Assembly (NCBI GenBank): GCA_045531955.1 | Contig: JAZSFC010000023.1 | Span: 12,997 to 76,996, forward strand | Origin: SIG299 sp045531955 | Lineage (GTDB): Bacteria > Bacillota > Clostridia > Lachnospirales > Lachnospiraceae | Direction of reading: 5' to 3' | Length of the DNA: 64,000 bases | The notes under the pieces: generated by a model | What the model saw: the letters and a program-made list of their open reading frames with translations, nothing else | Told to the model about the DNA's origin: nothing | Database searches by the model: none | Shown here: piece after piece, positions 7,202 to 15,234 of the stretch | Layout of the letters: each line of letters starts with the position of its first letter | Position numbering within the stretch: the stretch's first letter is position 1 | Translations under genes and position numbers: made by a program

Positions 7202-8303
7202 ACAATTGACAGTAAAATATCATGATAACGTAGTCGGAACGCTGGCAGAAACCAAAACAGGATATGGTGCATTCCAATATAGTAAAGAGTGGTTGGAAAA
7301 AGGCTTTTCTATCAGTCCTTTTTCTCTTCCTTTGGAAAATAGGGTTTTTGTGCCAAAATCTGATGTGTTTGAAGGTTTGTTTGGCGTGTTTTCCGATAGC
7401 CTTCCTGATGGTTGGGGAAGACTATTAGTAGACCGCATGCTGTTAAAGAAAGGAATTCCGCCTGCTACCGTCAGGGCCATGACACGCTTAGGAATTGTGG
7501 GCACCAGTGGAATGGGCGCATTGGAATATGTACCGGAATTGTGGCCGACAGAGGAAAAGGAACGTTTTGATTTGGAACAGTTGTCAAAGGAATGTGAACT
7601 TATATTCCAAGATAAGGAATGTGACAATTTGGACGAACTATTCCAACGTGGCGGTTCACCGGGTGGTGCCAGACCTAAGGTGTTGGTCCGCATAGACGGA
7701 GAACCATGGCTGGTCAAATTTCCTTCACCGATGGACAAACCATCCATTGGAAAAGAAGAGTATAATTATATGCAGTGTGCTGCACTTTGCGGTATTGATG
7801 TTCCGGAAGTTCGGCTGTTTCCGTCAAAAGAAGGTGCCGGATACTTTGGAGTAAAGCGTTTTGACCGTGTGAATGAAAAAAAGATTCATACAATAACAGT
7901 TAGCGGAATTTTAGAAACTTCCCATCACGTGCCAAATCTTGATTATCATGATTTGATGAAGCTGACCTATATTCTGACGAAAGACAGCAGGCAAACGGAA
8001 AAACTGTACCGCCAAATGTGCTTCAATGTATTTGCACATAACAGGGACGACCATTCTAAAAACTTCTCCTATCTTTATGATGAAGATGAAAAACGGTGGA
8101 AACTGACGCCGGCATATGATTTGACTTATAGCGATTCTCTGGGTGGCGAACATGCAACTTGCGTGAACGGTAACGGTCAAAATCCGGGAATGGCGGATTT
8201 ACTTGAGGTTGGAAAAGCAACGGGAATGTCAAAAACTAAGCTTAAGAGTATTGCACACGAAATAAAGGAAATTGTGATGATAGAACTGGGGGAATACTTA
8301 TAA
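7188..8303 (+). CDS. HipA family serine/threonine kinase (toxin-like)
   Basis: 371 residues, shorter than the 440 of E. coli HipA. Residues about 8-110 match the HipA N-terminal subdomain (FGVFSDSLPDGWGRLLVD), and the kinase core follows: the glycine-rich GGSPGGARPKVLV (about 150-162), WLVKFPS with the ATP-site lysine, NRDDHSKNFS as catalytic loop and LTPAYDLTYS as the metal-binding Asp. All expected active-site residues appear present, so it should be active. HipA kinases phosphorylate targets such as glutamyl-tRNA synthetase. The ATG at 7188 is chosen because AGGAGG ends six bases before it; a TTG at 7185 is too close. Confidence 0.88.
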   Translation: MKESKQLTVKYHDNVVGTLAETKTGYGAFQYSKEWLEKGFSISPFSLPLENRVFVPKSDVFEGLFGVFSDSLPDGWGRLLVDRMLLKKGIPPATVRAMTRLGIVGTSGMGALEYVPELWPTEEKERFDLEQLSKECELIFQDKECDNLDELFQRGGSPGGARPKVLVRIDGEPWLVKFPSPMDKPSIGKEEYNYMQCAALCGIDVPEVRLFPSKEGAGYFGVKRFDRVNEKKIHTITVSGILETSHHVPNLDYHDLMKLTYILTKDSRQTEKLYRQMCFNVFAHNRDDHSKNFSYLYDEDEKRWKLTPAYDLTYSDSLGGEHATCVNGNGQNPGMADLLEVGKATGMSKTKLKSIAHEIKEIVMIELGEYL

Positions 8304-8323
8304 ATCGTTTTCCTCTAAAATAT

Positions 8324-8353
8324 TTCAAGGACTATGTCTCCATAGTCCTTGAA
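8324..8353. terminator. Hairpin between convergent genes
   Basis: Perfect 13-bp arms TTCAAGGACTATG and its complement with loop TCTC lie between the convergent hipA-like gene and the Cys-rich gene. The minus-strand side is T-rich, so it probably ends the 10246-8421 transcript. A weaker AGCGA/TCGCT stem with five T (8363-8385) could end the plus transcript. Confidence 0.6.
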
Positions 8354-8420
8354 TGTAGCGTCACCGTAGCGACCCTATCGCTTTTTGAACGTCCACTTAT
8401 CGGCAGGACTCTCCTTTACT

Positions 8421-8672
8421 TTATTGTATCAAACTTACATCTTTTGTCAACATTTTAGTTTCCTTTAACCTTAGATCCACCATCGTTTTCAAAAACTTCA
8501 AGTCTTCCTTCTTAGGATTATCAATTCTAAACGTACATCCGCACACACCATCAAACTCTTTCCCAAATATCACTTTATGTCTTCCCCCGTCACAGGAACC
8601 ACAGTGTCCGCAATGGTCAACATACTTCCAGGCAAGTTCTTTTACTTCGTCATCCACACTGGTTTCTTCCAA
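8421..8672 (-). CDS. Small cysteine-rich protein, function unknown
   Basis: Up to 83 residues with four clustered cysteines and more nearby (CGHCGSC at about 21-27, then FDGVCGC at about 40-46), suggesting a zinc or other metal site, followed by a charged helix (LKFLKTMVDLRLKE). The frame opens with TTG immediately after the stop of the upstream GNAT gene; an internal GTG (codon 6) with GGAAG six bases upstream is an alternative start. It is the last gene of the MarR-flavin reductase-GNAT unit. I do not recognise the family with confidence. Confidence 0.6.
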   Translation of the reverse strand: MEETSVDDEVKELAWKYVDHCGHCGSCDGGRHKVIFGKEFDGVCGCTFRIDNPKKEDLKFLKTMVDLRLKETKMLTKDVSLIQ

Positions 8673-9146
8673 TCACTCCGAACCCAGTACACACTCAAAA
8701 ATCTCGTTTTCCGGGCTAAACCCGTTTCTTTCGTACCAGTTTCTGGACTTTTCGCTTGGCCACACGAAAAGCAACTCGCATTTTTGTTCAGTCAAGTATC
8801 CCTTTATATACGACAACAATTCAGTCCCAATGCCTTGATTGCGATACTCTTTCCGGGTGTAAACATTGGTTAAGTAAGCAATATACCTGGCCTTACCGTT
8901 TGGCTTTGGTACCTTGGGAATCCTATAGACAAACATAGCAGATGCGACAATTTCTCCATCACTGGCAGCAAAAATCAGGTATTCTTTGTGTTCCTGTAAA
9001 AAACCTACAAACTCTTCCGTAAATAAATTTTTGTCCGCTCCCGCCAGATTTTTCTCGCCGTAGTCCATGTCATCTTCTTCCCCATGTAACCACTTTAATT
9101 CGGCTAATTGTATGTAATCCTGTTCTCCTGCCAATCGAAGTTCCAT
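8673..9146 (-). CDS. GNAT family N-acetyltransferase
   Basis: 157 residues. The acetyl-CoA binding motif is visible as RKEYRNQGIGTELLSYI (about 98-114, the Q-x-x-G-x-G signature), followed by the NWYERNGF segment typical of the last strand-helix. The substrate cannot be deduced. GGGAG precedes the ATG. It follows the flavin reductase gene by 34 bases and abuts the Cys-rich gene, so all are probably one transcript. Confidence 0.88.
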   Translation of the reverse strand: MELRLAGEQDYIQLAELKWLHGEEDDMDYGEKNLAGADKNLFTEEFVGFLQEHKEYLIFAASDGEIVASAMFVYRIPKVPKPNGKARYIAYLTNVYTRKEYRNQGIGTELLSYIKGYLTEQKCELLFVWPSEKSRNWYERNGFSPENEIFECVLGSE

Positions 9147-9180
9147 CTTCTACACTCCCAAAATGAATTTCTCCACCATT

Positions 9181-9798
9181 TTAATTTCCTCTTGCAGCTG
9201 CACCAATTTCCACATCTGCCTTAATTTCCTTTGCTCTTTCATGCCACTTGCCAAGATGACGGCCATCCCAGGACCAGTAGTCGCAATCCACGCAGGTCTG
9301 TACCGCTGCTATAGCCTTATAAAGTTCTTCCGGTGTCATGGAGGAATCCACAAACCTTTCGTCCTTTAAAACATTTCTGATGCGGCATAGAAGCACAACC
9401 TCGTTCTGCTCCCCTGTCGCAATTTCTTTATCTATTTCCAGTTCGAAGCAGAACGGACTGCTACACAGCACCGGTACATCCAGCACTGCACCCTGCTCCC
9501 ATGCTACCTCTACATCCATTTTATCGCCGTCTCTGCCATCTGCGGTACCAAAATAATCTGCCAGAGGCAAATTGTCTTCCACCACAAGATTTGCAGAGAA
9601 AACTTTCGTTCTTCTGATATTTTCTAAGGTTCTCTTACTTCCGCCAATAGCGCAGATTACACCAAGTTCATCAAACCAGCAATAGCTGAACCAGCAAAAC
9701 AATCCAAAATCAGGTGTTCCATCTTCATTTTTCGTGCCGTAGACAAACAACGTCTGTGGGCATACATCATTAGTTACAGGTACTGATACTTTTTTCAT
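9181..9798 (-). CDS. Flavin reductase family protein (FMN-binding split barrel)
   Basis: 205 residues. The pattern near residues 20-80 (FCWFSYCWFDELGVICAIGGSKRTLENIRRTKVFSANLV) is typical of flavin-reductase-like proteins, which bind FMN and pass electrons to oxidases or act as flavoenzymes alone. The C-terminal third (CVDCDYWSWDGRHLGKWHERAKEI) is a recurrent ending in the clostridial subgroup. AGGAGG lies before the ATG. It sits 19 bases after the MarR gene; MarR-flavoprotein pairs commonly respond to redox-active or phenolic compounds, which is an inference here. Confidence 0.85.
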   Translation of the reverse strand: MKKVSVPVTNDVCPQTLFVYGTKNEDGTPDFGLFCWFSYCWFDELGVICAIGGSKRTLENIRRTKVFSANLVVEDNLPLADYFGTADGRDGDKMDVEVAWEQGAVLDVPVLCSSPFCFELEIDKEIATGEQNEVVLLCRIRNVLKDERFVDSSMTPEELYKAIAAVQTCVDCDYWSWDGRHLGKWHERAKEIKADVEIGAAARGN

Positions 9799-9817
9799 AG
9801 TAATCCTCCTTGTTTCC

Positions 9818-10246
9818 TTATTCCTTCTCCAAATTAGTCAGGATACGAAGCAGGTACGATTCAAACTGCAAGATTTCCTCTTCCGAAAAGCCGATGTAAT
9901 ACATTTCATTCATTTGCTCCGAAATCTTTGTATAATCTTCCTGTAAGGACCTTGCTTTTTCCGTCAGGGCAATTAACCGGTTTCTGCGATCCTTCGGATC
10001 AGATTTTCTTACTATCAGACCAGTAGCCTCCATCCGGTCCAGCATCGCCGTAAGCGTTGTATTTGCAAGACTTGTCTGGGCAGCCAAACTACTGATACTG
10101 ATTTCATCTTTCTGCCAAAGCACGTATAAAATCCGCCCCTGTGCCCCATTAAACGCATCAATTCCGGATTCCGCCAGCATACGGTCAAAAATTCTGGTTC
10201 CTGTCTGCTTAATACGGGAAATTAAAAATCCGCCTTTTGTTTCCAA
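9818..10246 (-). CDS. MarR family transcriptional regulator
   Basis: 142 residues with the MarR winged helix: ISISSLAAQTSLANTTLTAM as recognition helix (about 50-69) and the wing DPKDRRNRLIALTEKA (about 81-96). The start codon is TTG with AAAGGA nine bases upstream; no ATG is available at a suitable site. It leads the unit with flavin reductase, GNAT and the Cys-rich protein. Its promoter holds a perfect 12-bp palindrome in the spacer, so autorepression is likely. Confidence 0.9.
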   Translation of the reverse strand: METKGGFLISRIKQTGTRIFDRMLAESGIDAFNGAQGRILYVLWQKDEISISSLAAQTSLANTTLTAMLDRMEATGLIVRKSDPKDRRNRLIALTEKARSLQEDYTKISEQMNEMYYIGFSEEEILQFESYLLRILTNLEKE

Positions 10247-10270
10247 TTCTGCACATCCTTTCTATATAAG

Positions 10271-10299
10271 ATATTACTATATAGTATTAATATTGTCAA
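10271..10299 (-). promoter_or_regulatory. MarR operon promoter with operator in the spacer
   Basis: On the minus strand TTGACA (10299-10294), 17 bp, TAATAT (10276-10271). The spacer contains TACTATATAGTA (10275-10286), a perfect palindrome touching the -10 box. The whole promoter overlaps the last codons of the upstream hydrolase gene. Confidence 0.7.
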
Positions 10300-11023
10300 G
10301 AACCAAGTTCACATACTCTTTCGCATGATTGATGGAAAACTCTCCATGATACAATTTAGGAAGTATCTTAAGTGTACTTCCCGTTATTCTTTCCTGAATC
10401 ATTTTTGCTGATTTCTTCATCACAATGTTTTCTCTCTCCCCTACCACAACATGAACTTTTGCCTTACAATTGCTAAGAGTTTCTTTCATAGAAAACAGGG
10501 AATTTTCCTGTAAGAATGCAATCATATTCTGCTTTGTAATGCCACAGGTATCCCTGTAATACTCTTCAAACAATTCCAGCTTTATGTGCAGGGACTTAAA
10601 TTGCAGTTTAGAAAACCACCGTTGCTTTATCAGCCCGTAACAACTTCCAAAAGCCGGTGCAATCATGGCATGGGTTATTTTTGACGGAACTACCAGCGCA
10701 CTCTCGATAAGCGCATAACGGCAGATTGCCTCTCTCTTTGCTAAAATCTCAAGTAAAATCTGCCCTCCCAAGGACAGACCACCCATTAAAAACACTTCAC
10801 CACCAAACTGCTCCTCAATAAACGTAATAATTTCCTCCGCATTTGCTTCGATTGTAGTAAAATTCCGGTCACTGTACACATGTCCGTCTAATATCGGAAG
10901 AATCACACGGTACTTAAGCTGTAACCGTTCCGCCACCTCCCGGTAGTTCCACCAGGACAGTCCTCCCCCATGAAGCAAAATAACAACCTCTTTATTTTCT
11001 TTTCCGTATTCTACATACTTCAA
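10277..11023 (-). CDS. Alpha/beta hydrolase
   Basis: 248 residues with the alpha/beta hydrolase layout: oxyanion-side HGGGLSWWNY (about 18-27), nucleophile elbow GLSLGGQ (Ser at about 104) and a late KLYHGEFSINH (His near 229 or 236) as the likely catalytic histidine. Substrate unknown. The start is TTG, and its first base overlaps the TGA of the upstream RdgB-like gene (a four-base TTGA overlap), so translation is probably coupled. The two genes form an operon under the promoter at 11701-11730. Confidence 0.85.
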   Translation of the reverse strand: MKYVEYGKENKEVVILLHGGGLSWWNYREVAERLQLKYRVILPILDGHVYSDRNFTTIEANAEEIITFIEEQFGGEVFLMGGLSLGGQILLEILAKREAICRYALIESALVVPSKITHAMIAPAFGSCYGLIKQRWFSKLQFKSLHIKLELFEEYYRDTCGITKQNMIAFLQENSLFSMKETLSNCKAKVHVVVGERENIVMKKSAKMIQERITGSTLKILPKLYHGEFSINHAKEYVNLVLDNINTI

Positions 11024-11637
11024 CTTTGCTCACCCTTACCGAAAATCTTTCCAAAAAATGCCCGCACACCATCATCCACCGACGTGCTTACGTCCTTTGT
11101 TTCCAAATCGTAATAATACTTTCCTGTTGCAATATCAACAGACAAAGAATCCAGCGGAAATCCCGGAACCCGCTTTGTATGAGGCTTGGTTACCAGAATA
11201 AAAGGCTCCGTGGCAATGGACATATCCATGCTGGAATAGTGATGCTCCTCATCCAAAATAAAGTAAATGGCGTTCCGGTAGCGCCCGGTGATTCTGCCAC
11301 CATGTTTTGCCGCCAAAACTGCATAATACTCCGTCATTTCTTCATCCGTGAGTTCCTTGCCACCCACTCTACGTACATGAATGCCCGGTTGTTCCTCCTC
11401 TGTCAGTTCATCGAAATATAACCCACTGTCACAGGAAAATACCGGCATATGAAAAGCCTTGAAGTAATCCCGGGCTTTAAGTTCTGCATTTTCCAACGGA
11501 GTTTTACCGTTTTCATTTACTTTTGGAAGTTCACCTTCTACTTCGTGCAAACCAATGAGTTCAATGTCCAGCCCTTCTACCGACTTTTTCATTGCCAACA
11601 ATTTGCCCTGATTGGTAGTACCGTATAATATCTTCAT
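11020..11637 (-). CDS. RdgB/HAM1-like non-canonical purine NTP pyrophosphatase
   Basis: 205 residues. Family enzymes hydrolyse XTP, ITP and dITP to monophosphates so that deaminated purines stay out of nucleic acids. The conserved pieces are TTNQGK (7-12), ENGKTPLENAELKAR (about 42-56), CDSGLYFD (about 69-76, with the catalytic Asp) and PGIHVRR. The sequence departs from canonical RdgB in the C-terminal half, so it may be a paralogue with altered substrate preference. AGGGAG precedes the ATG. Confidence 0.82.
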   Translation of the reverse strand: MKILYGTTNQGKLLAMKKSVEGLDIELIGLHEVEGELPKVNENGKTPLENAELKARDYFKAFHMPVFSCDSGLYFDELTEEEQPGIHVRRVGGKELTDEEMTEYYAVLAAKHGGRITGRYRNAIYFILDEEHHYSSMDMSIATEPFILVTKPHTKRVPGFPLDSLSVDIATGKYYYDLETKDVSTSVDDGVRAFFGKIFGKGEQS

Positions 11638-11700
11638 CAGCTCTGTCTCCCTATATTTATACGCTCATATATACCGTAAAATCGAATTCCTTTGTCTGCA

Positions 11701-11730
11701 ATTATACCATACTCACACGGCTCTCGTAAA
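11701..11730 (-). promoter_or_regulatory. Promoter of the RdgB-like/hydrolase operon
   Basis: On the minus strand TTTACG (11730-11725), 18 bp, then TGG-TATAAT (11706-11701), an extended -10. It lies just outside the long palindrome. Confidence 0.6.
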
Positions 11731-11751
11731 CCCGTACTCGCTTCACAGAGT

Positions 11752-12200
11752 CCGTCCCCCGCCGTCCTTAGGCTTTTCCCTAAACTTTCGCCCTGACGTT
11801 CAGCACGTTCCCGAAGGCTCCAAGGGTAGTATAACTTCCCCTGATGGACGTTCCCGCCGGTTTAGCCATCTGTTTGAGCCGGTGGCGGAAAGTACCGTCC
11901 ACGCAGATTTAAGATGTTTGGTAAGGCGCGCATGCGCATGAAGAAAAAAGGCATGTCAGGTCGCTCCGGAAACCAGTGTTTCCAAGGAGCACCTGCATGC
12001 CCTTTTTGCGTAATGAACGTCCGTAGGACGTTACCAAACATTTTAAATCAGGTACGAATCTTTCTTCTCCCTCCATCGGCGAGTTATGGTAAACCGGTGA
12101 GGAACAGCCATCACGTCAGGGGAAGGAATGCCGGCCTTGGCAAGCCTGCGCCGGAATGTGGCTGAGTCAGAAGAAAGTTTAGGGAAAGCCCCCGGCGGGC
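11752..12200. repeat. Imperfect palindrome of about 450 bp, non-coding
   Basis: The segment between the apgM-like stop codon and the RdgB-like promoter reads as two diverged inverted arms around a centre near 11978. Matching blocks at mirrored positions: 11775-11789 with 12173-12187 (TTTCCCTAAACTTTC), 11835-11844 with 12116-12125 (CTTCCCCTGA), 11857-11864 with 12090-12097, and 11906-11924 with 12031-12049 (18 of 19 bases). The centre (11944-12007) is a hairpin closed by AAAAAAGGCATG/CATGCCCTTTTT. As RNA it would form one long rod. Two open frames inside it lack ribosome sites and are not believed. Confidence 0.75.
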
Positions 12201-12201
12201 A

Positions 12202-13404
12202 CTAATCCTCCAGAAGCTTCTCAATCATTTCATAGCCGTCTTCCACCACAATGCCGCTCATCATAGCTTCCTTCTCGCTATAGAAGCCGATTCTTCTGCG
12301 CTGTCTTGTGCTATCGTACAGAAGGAATGGAATCGGGTCGGAGGAATGGGTGCGGATTTCAATTGGGGTTGGGTGGTCCGGAGTTACCAGCATTCGGTAC
12401 TCAACGCCGGAAGCATCCATCTGCTCCTTCACAACCTTAATCACGCGCTCATCTAAGAACTCGATAGCCTTTAATTTACGCTCCAGGCTGCCCTGGTGGC
12501 CCATTTCATCCGGTGCCTCCACATGAATGTAGGCAAAGTCGTAATCGTCCTTTAACAGGGCGTCTACGGCTGCCTGAGCTTTACCTTCGTAGTTGGTATG
12601 TAATGTGCCGTCGGCACCCTCTACTTCAATAACCTTCATTTCTGCACCGACTGCGATACCCTTAAGCAAGTCTACTGCAGAAATCATAACACCCTTCTTG
12701 CCGGTCTTCTCATAGAAAGAAGTTAAGCATGGCTTGGTGCCTGCCCCCCAGAACCAAAGGGAATTCGCTTTATTTAATCCCTTTTCCGCACGGGCAACAT
12801 TTAACGGATGATTATTTAAAATATCGTAGCTCTTCTTCATCATTTCATAAAGAGCTTCTTCCTTAGGAAGATAAGAGCCAATCACCTTTCCTAAAATATC
12901 ATGAGGCGGTGTTAACGGTACAACAGAGCCCTTATCCCAAATGGTCAGATGACGATAACTGGTTCCTACATAAAACTTGTAAATATCACTTTCTAATTCC
13001 TTACGTACTGCCTCGAGCAACACAGCGGCATCCTCGGTACTGATTTCGGAAGAGCTGTGGTCAATAATGGTCTTTTCTTCATATGGCAAATCATCATCGG
13101 AAACAGTAACAATGTTGCAACGCAGAGCCACATCGGTTTCCTTCATATCTACACCGATGCTGAGTGCTTCTAACGGAGAACGTCCGGTATAATAAAGTCT
13201 TGGGTTATAACCAAGCACTGCCAGGTTTGCGGTGTCACTGCCCGGGCTCATGCCTTCCGGAATGGTGTGGGCAAGACCTACAATGCCCTTGCCTGCCATT
13301 TCATCCATGACCGGAGTATTTGCTGCCTCTAAAGGTGTTTTTCCATTTAACTCTTCAATCGGACGATCTGCCATGCCGTCGCCAAGAACTACAATATACT
13401 TCAT
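12202..13404 (-). CDS. Cofactor-independent phosphoglycerate mutase-like protein (proposed homoserine kinase type)
   Basis: 400 residues of the archaeal-type apgM branch of the alkaline phosphatase superfamily. Metal and nucleophile motifs are intact: LGDGMADRP (about 7-15), SPGSDTANLAVLGY (about 53-66, nucleophile Ser), HVEAPDEMGHQG (about 300-311) and VTPDHPTP (about 345-352). Family members isomerise 2- and 3-phosphoglycerate, but bacterial copies next to homoserine dehydrogenase have been annotated as proposed homoserine kinases. Here it lies four bases after hom, and no thrB is seen in the window, so the threonine role is favoured by context only. Confidence 0.85.
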   Translation of the reverse strand: MKYIVVLGDGMADRPIEELNGKTPLEAANTPVMDEMAGKGIVGLAHTIPEGMSPGSDTANLAVLGYNPRLYYTGRSPLEALSIGVDMKETDVALRCNIVTVSDDDLPYEEKTIIDHSSSEISTEDAAVLLEAVRKELESDIYKFYVGTSYRHLTIWDKGSVVPLTPPHDILGKVIGSYLPKEEALYEMMKKSYDILNNHPLNVARAEKGLNKANSLWFWGAGTKPCLTSFYEKTGKKGVMISAVDLLKGIAVGAEMKVIEVEGADGTLHTNYEGKAQAAVDALLKDDYDFAYIHVEAPDEMGHQGSLERKLKAIEFLDERVIKVVKEQMDASGVEYRMLVTPDHPTPIEIRTHSSDPIPFLLYDSTRQRRRIGFYSEKEAMMSGIVVEDGYEMIEKLLED

Positions 13405-13408
13405 GTTA

Positions 13409-14614
13409 TTATGCCTCCCACTCGGTGCGAATTCTATTAAGTACAGTCATGCAGGCTGCTTTTTCTTCAAACACTTTTTCTGTCATCTTCTTTGTTACAA
13501 ATGCAAATTCTCCGGATACATTTGCAGAAACTTCTGCGATATCGCCGAATACTTCCTTTGCCTTTGCTTCATCTGCTGCAGGCACACGTACAAAGAATGA
13601 ATTTTCCATTTCATCATGATTTGCCGGTTCCAGCTTCTTGTTGCTCCAAATGGTCACAATGTTCTGATTCTGGTGCTTTGCTACTTCAATGACATCCGCA
13701 ACAACTGCACTGGCTGTCGGAAGCTTACCTGCACCGCTACCATAGAACATAACCTCGCCAAGAGTATTACCCTTAACCAAAATACTGTTGAACACGCCTC
13801 TGACACTATAAAGAGGATTTTCTTCCTTAATCATCTTTGGTGCTACCATCGCATAGAAATTGCCATCTTCCATCTTACCCTGGGCAAGAAGCTTGATTTC
13901 TGCACCAAGAACCTCGGCATACTTGAAATCAGTATCGGTAATCTTTGTGATACCCTCCATGTAGATATCCTCAAAATCTACCTGCTTTCCGTAGGACAGG
14001 GAAGCCAAAATAGCAAGCTTACGTCCTGCATCGTGGCCTTCCACATCTGCCTCCGGATTACGTTCTGCATATCCTAAATCCTGAGCTTCCTTTAAAGCAG
14101 CCTCAAAGGTTGCGCCTTCACGGCTCATCTTTGTTAAAATATAGTTTGTGGTACCGTTTACAATACCATTAATTTCTAAAATCTGTTCAGAAGTCAAACA
14201 CTCATTGAGCGGACGGATAATCGGAATGCCGCCGCCGACACTTGCTTCAAACAAAAAGTTAATCTTCTTCTGACGTGCAATTTCCAAAAGTTCCGCGCCG
14301 TGCTTTGCCACCAGGGCCTTGTTGGAAGTACAGACACTCTTACCACGAAGCAGACATTCCTTTACATAAGAATACGCCGGCTCTGTACCACCCATAGTTT
14401 CTACTACACAGCCAACTTCTTCATCTTCTGCAATAGTTGCAAAATCATGAACCAAAATTTCCTCAATAGGATTCCCCGGAAAATCTCTCAGATCCAACAC
14501 ATACTTTACATAAATTTCCTCTCCGGCACGTTTTGCAATACTCTCCTGATTTGTTTCCAGCACTTCAACCACACCGGAACCGATAGTGCCATAACCTAAA
14601 ACTGCTATTTTCAT
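13409..14614 (-). CDS. hom: Homoserine dehydrogenase
   Basis: 401 residues. It reduces aspartate semialdehyde to homoserine, the branch to threonine and methionine. An N-terminal Rossmann motif GYGTIGSGVVEVL (7-19), the catalytic core GIVNGTTNYILTKM (about 152-165) and DVEGHDAGRKLAILA (about 192-206, with the catalytic Lys) are clear; residues about 325-395 look like a C-terminal ACT domain for threonine feedback. It is the middle gene of the ACT protein-hom-apgM-like unit, 27 bases after the ACT gene. Confidence 0.96.
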   Translation of the reverse strand: MKIAVLGYGTIGSGVVEVLETNQESIAKRAGEEIYVKYVLDLRDFPGNPIEEILVHDFATIAEDEEVGCVVETMGGTEPAYSYVKECLLRGKSVCTSNKALVAKHGAELLEIARQKKINFLFEASVGGGIPIIRPLNECLTSEQILEINGIVNGTTNYILTKMSREGATFEAALKEAQDLGYAERNPEADVEGHDAGRKLAILASLSYGKQVDFEDIYMEGITKITDTDFKYAEVLGAEIKLLAQGKMEDGNFYAMVAPKMIKEENPLYSVRGVFNSILVKGNTLGEVMFYGSGAGKLPTASAVVADVIEVAKHQNQNIVTIWSNKKLEPANHDEMENSFFVRVPAADEAKAKEVFGDIAEVSANVSGEFAFVTKKMTEKVFEEKAACMTVLNRIRTEWEA

Positions 14615-14641
14615 AAAGTCCTCCTGGTTTGTCTCCGAAAA

Positions 14642-15085
14642 TTATTCGAAGCCTAATATTTTCAAATAATGAATACCGTCTACCGACTCCAAGCGTCGCA
14701 TCATGCTCTCGGTATCTTCGGTTTCCGGTTGGATTTCCACACTAAGTGTAATGGAAGCAATTCCTCCTGTAGGAATCGCCTGGTGAATCGTAAGAACATT
14801 TGCTTTTGCGCTTGCTAAAACACCAAGCACGTTAGATAACAGCCCCGGTTTATCATCTAACTGAAGCATAAAGGTCAACGTCCGCCCTCTGGTATTATCA
14901 TGAAACGGAAATATATCATCTTTATATTTGTAAAAAGAACTCCGGCTGATATCCACCTGCTCGGTAGCCTCCTGTACTGTCATGGCACGTTCAGAGTCCA
15001 GCAACCGCTTTGCCTCTACTACCTTCAACAGAACTTCCGGAACGGCTCTTTTCTTTACAATGAAGAAGCTGTCATCATCCATCAT
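14642..15085 (-). CDS. ACT domain-containing protein (PheB-like)
   Basis: 147 residues. The N-terminal half has a helix-turn-helix-like stretch (MTVQEATEQVDISRSSFYKYKD, about 36-57), and residues about 70-147 form an ACT domain (LQLDDKPGLLSNVLGVLASAKANVLTIHQ). This is the UPF0735/PheB-like arrangement often placed before homoserine dehydrogenase; it probably senses an amino acid and may control the enzyme or the operon. AAAGGA lies before the ATG. Confidence 0.88.
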   Translation of the reverse strand: MMDDDSFFIVKKRAVPEVLLKVVEAKRLLDSERAMTVQEATEQVDISRSSFYKYKDDIFPFHDNTRGRTLTFMLQLDDKPGLLSNVLGVLASAKANVLTIHQAIPTGGIASITLSVEIQPETEDTESMMRRLESVDGIHYLKILGFE

Positions 15086-15119
15086 TACAGGTATCCTTTC
15101 GCTTATTTACAGTGGCAAA

Positions 15120-15170
15120 GTGTACGCATAACAAATACACTTGTCCGTATGCGGACTATCTTACCACATT
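15120..15170 (-). promoter_or_regulatory. Promoter and +1 hairpin of the hom operon
   Basis: On the minus strand TTGAAA and TAAGAT are separated by 17 bp (about 15184-15156). Directly after the -10 box lies GTCCG-CATA-CGGAC (15144-15157), a perfect short inverted repeat at the predicted transcript start, which may be an operator or a 5' hairpin. No leader peptide rich in threonine or methionine was found. Confidence 0.5.
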
Positions 15171-15196
15171 CTTTCCACGATTTCAAGGCTAAAAAG

Positions 15197-15228
15197 AAAA
15201 AAGATTAGAAAAAATTCTAATCTTTTTT
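15197..15228 (-). terminator. Terminator of the ftsE-ftsX-peptidase operon
   Basis: Fourteen-base arms AAAAAAGATTAGAA and complement with an AAAA loop, T-rich on the minus strand, six bases after the S41 peptidase stop. Confidence 0.8.
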
Positions 15229-15234
15229 CCTGAT

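Noticed and set aside
11612..12165. Two plus-strand open frames (about 109 and 83 codons) in the long palindrome
   Set aside because: No ribosome sites, low-complexity basic translations, and they follow from the C/G-rich palindromic arms.
11752..12200. Cobalamin riboswitch, RNase P or tmRNA as the identity of the palindromic region
   Set aside because: I looked for their conserved cores on both strands and did not find them.
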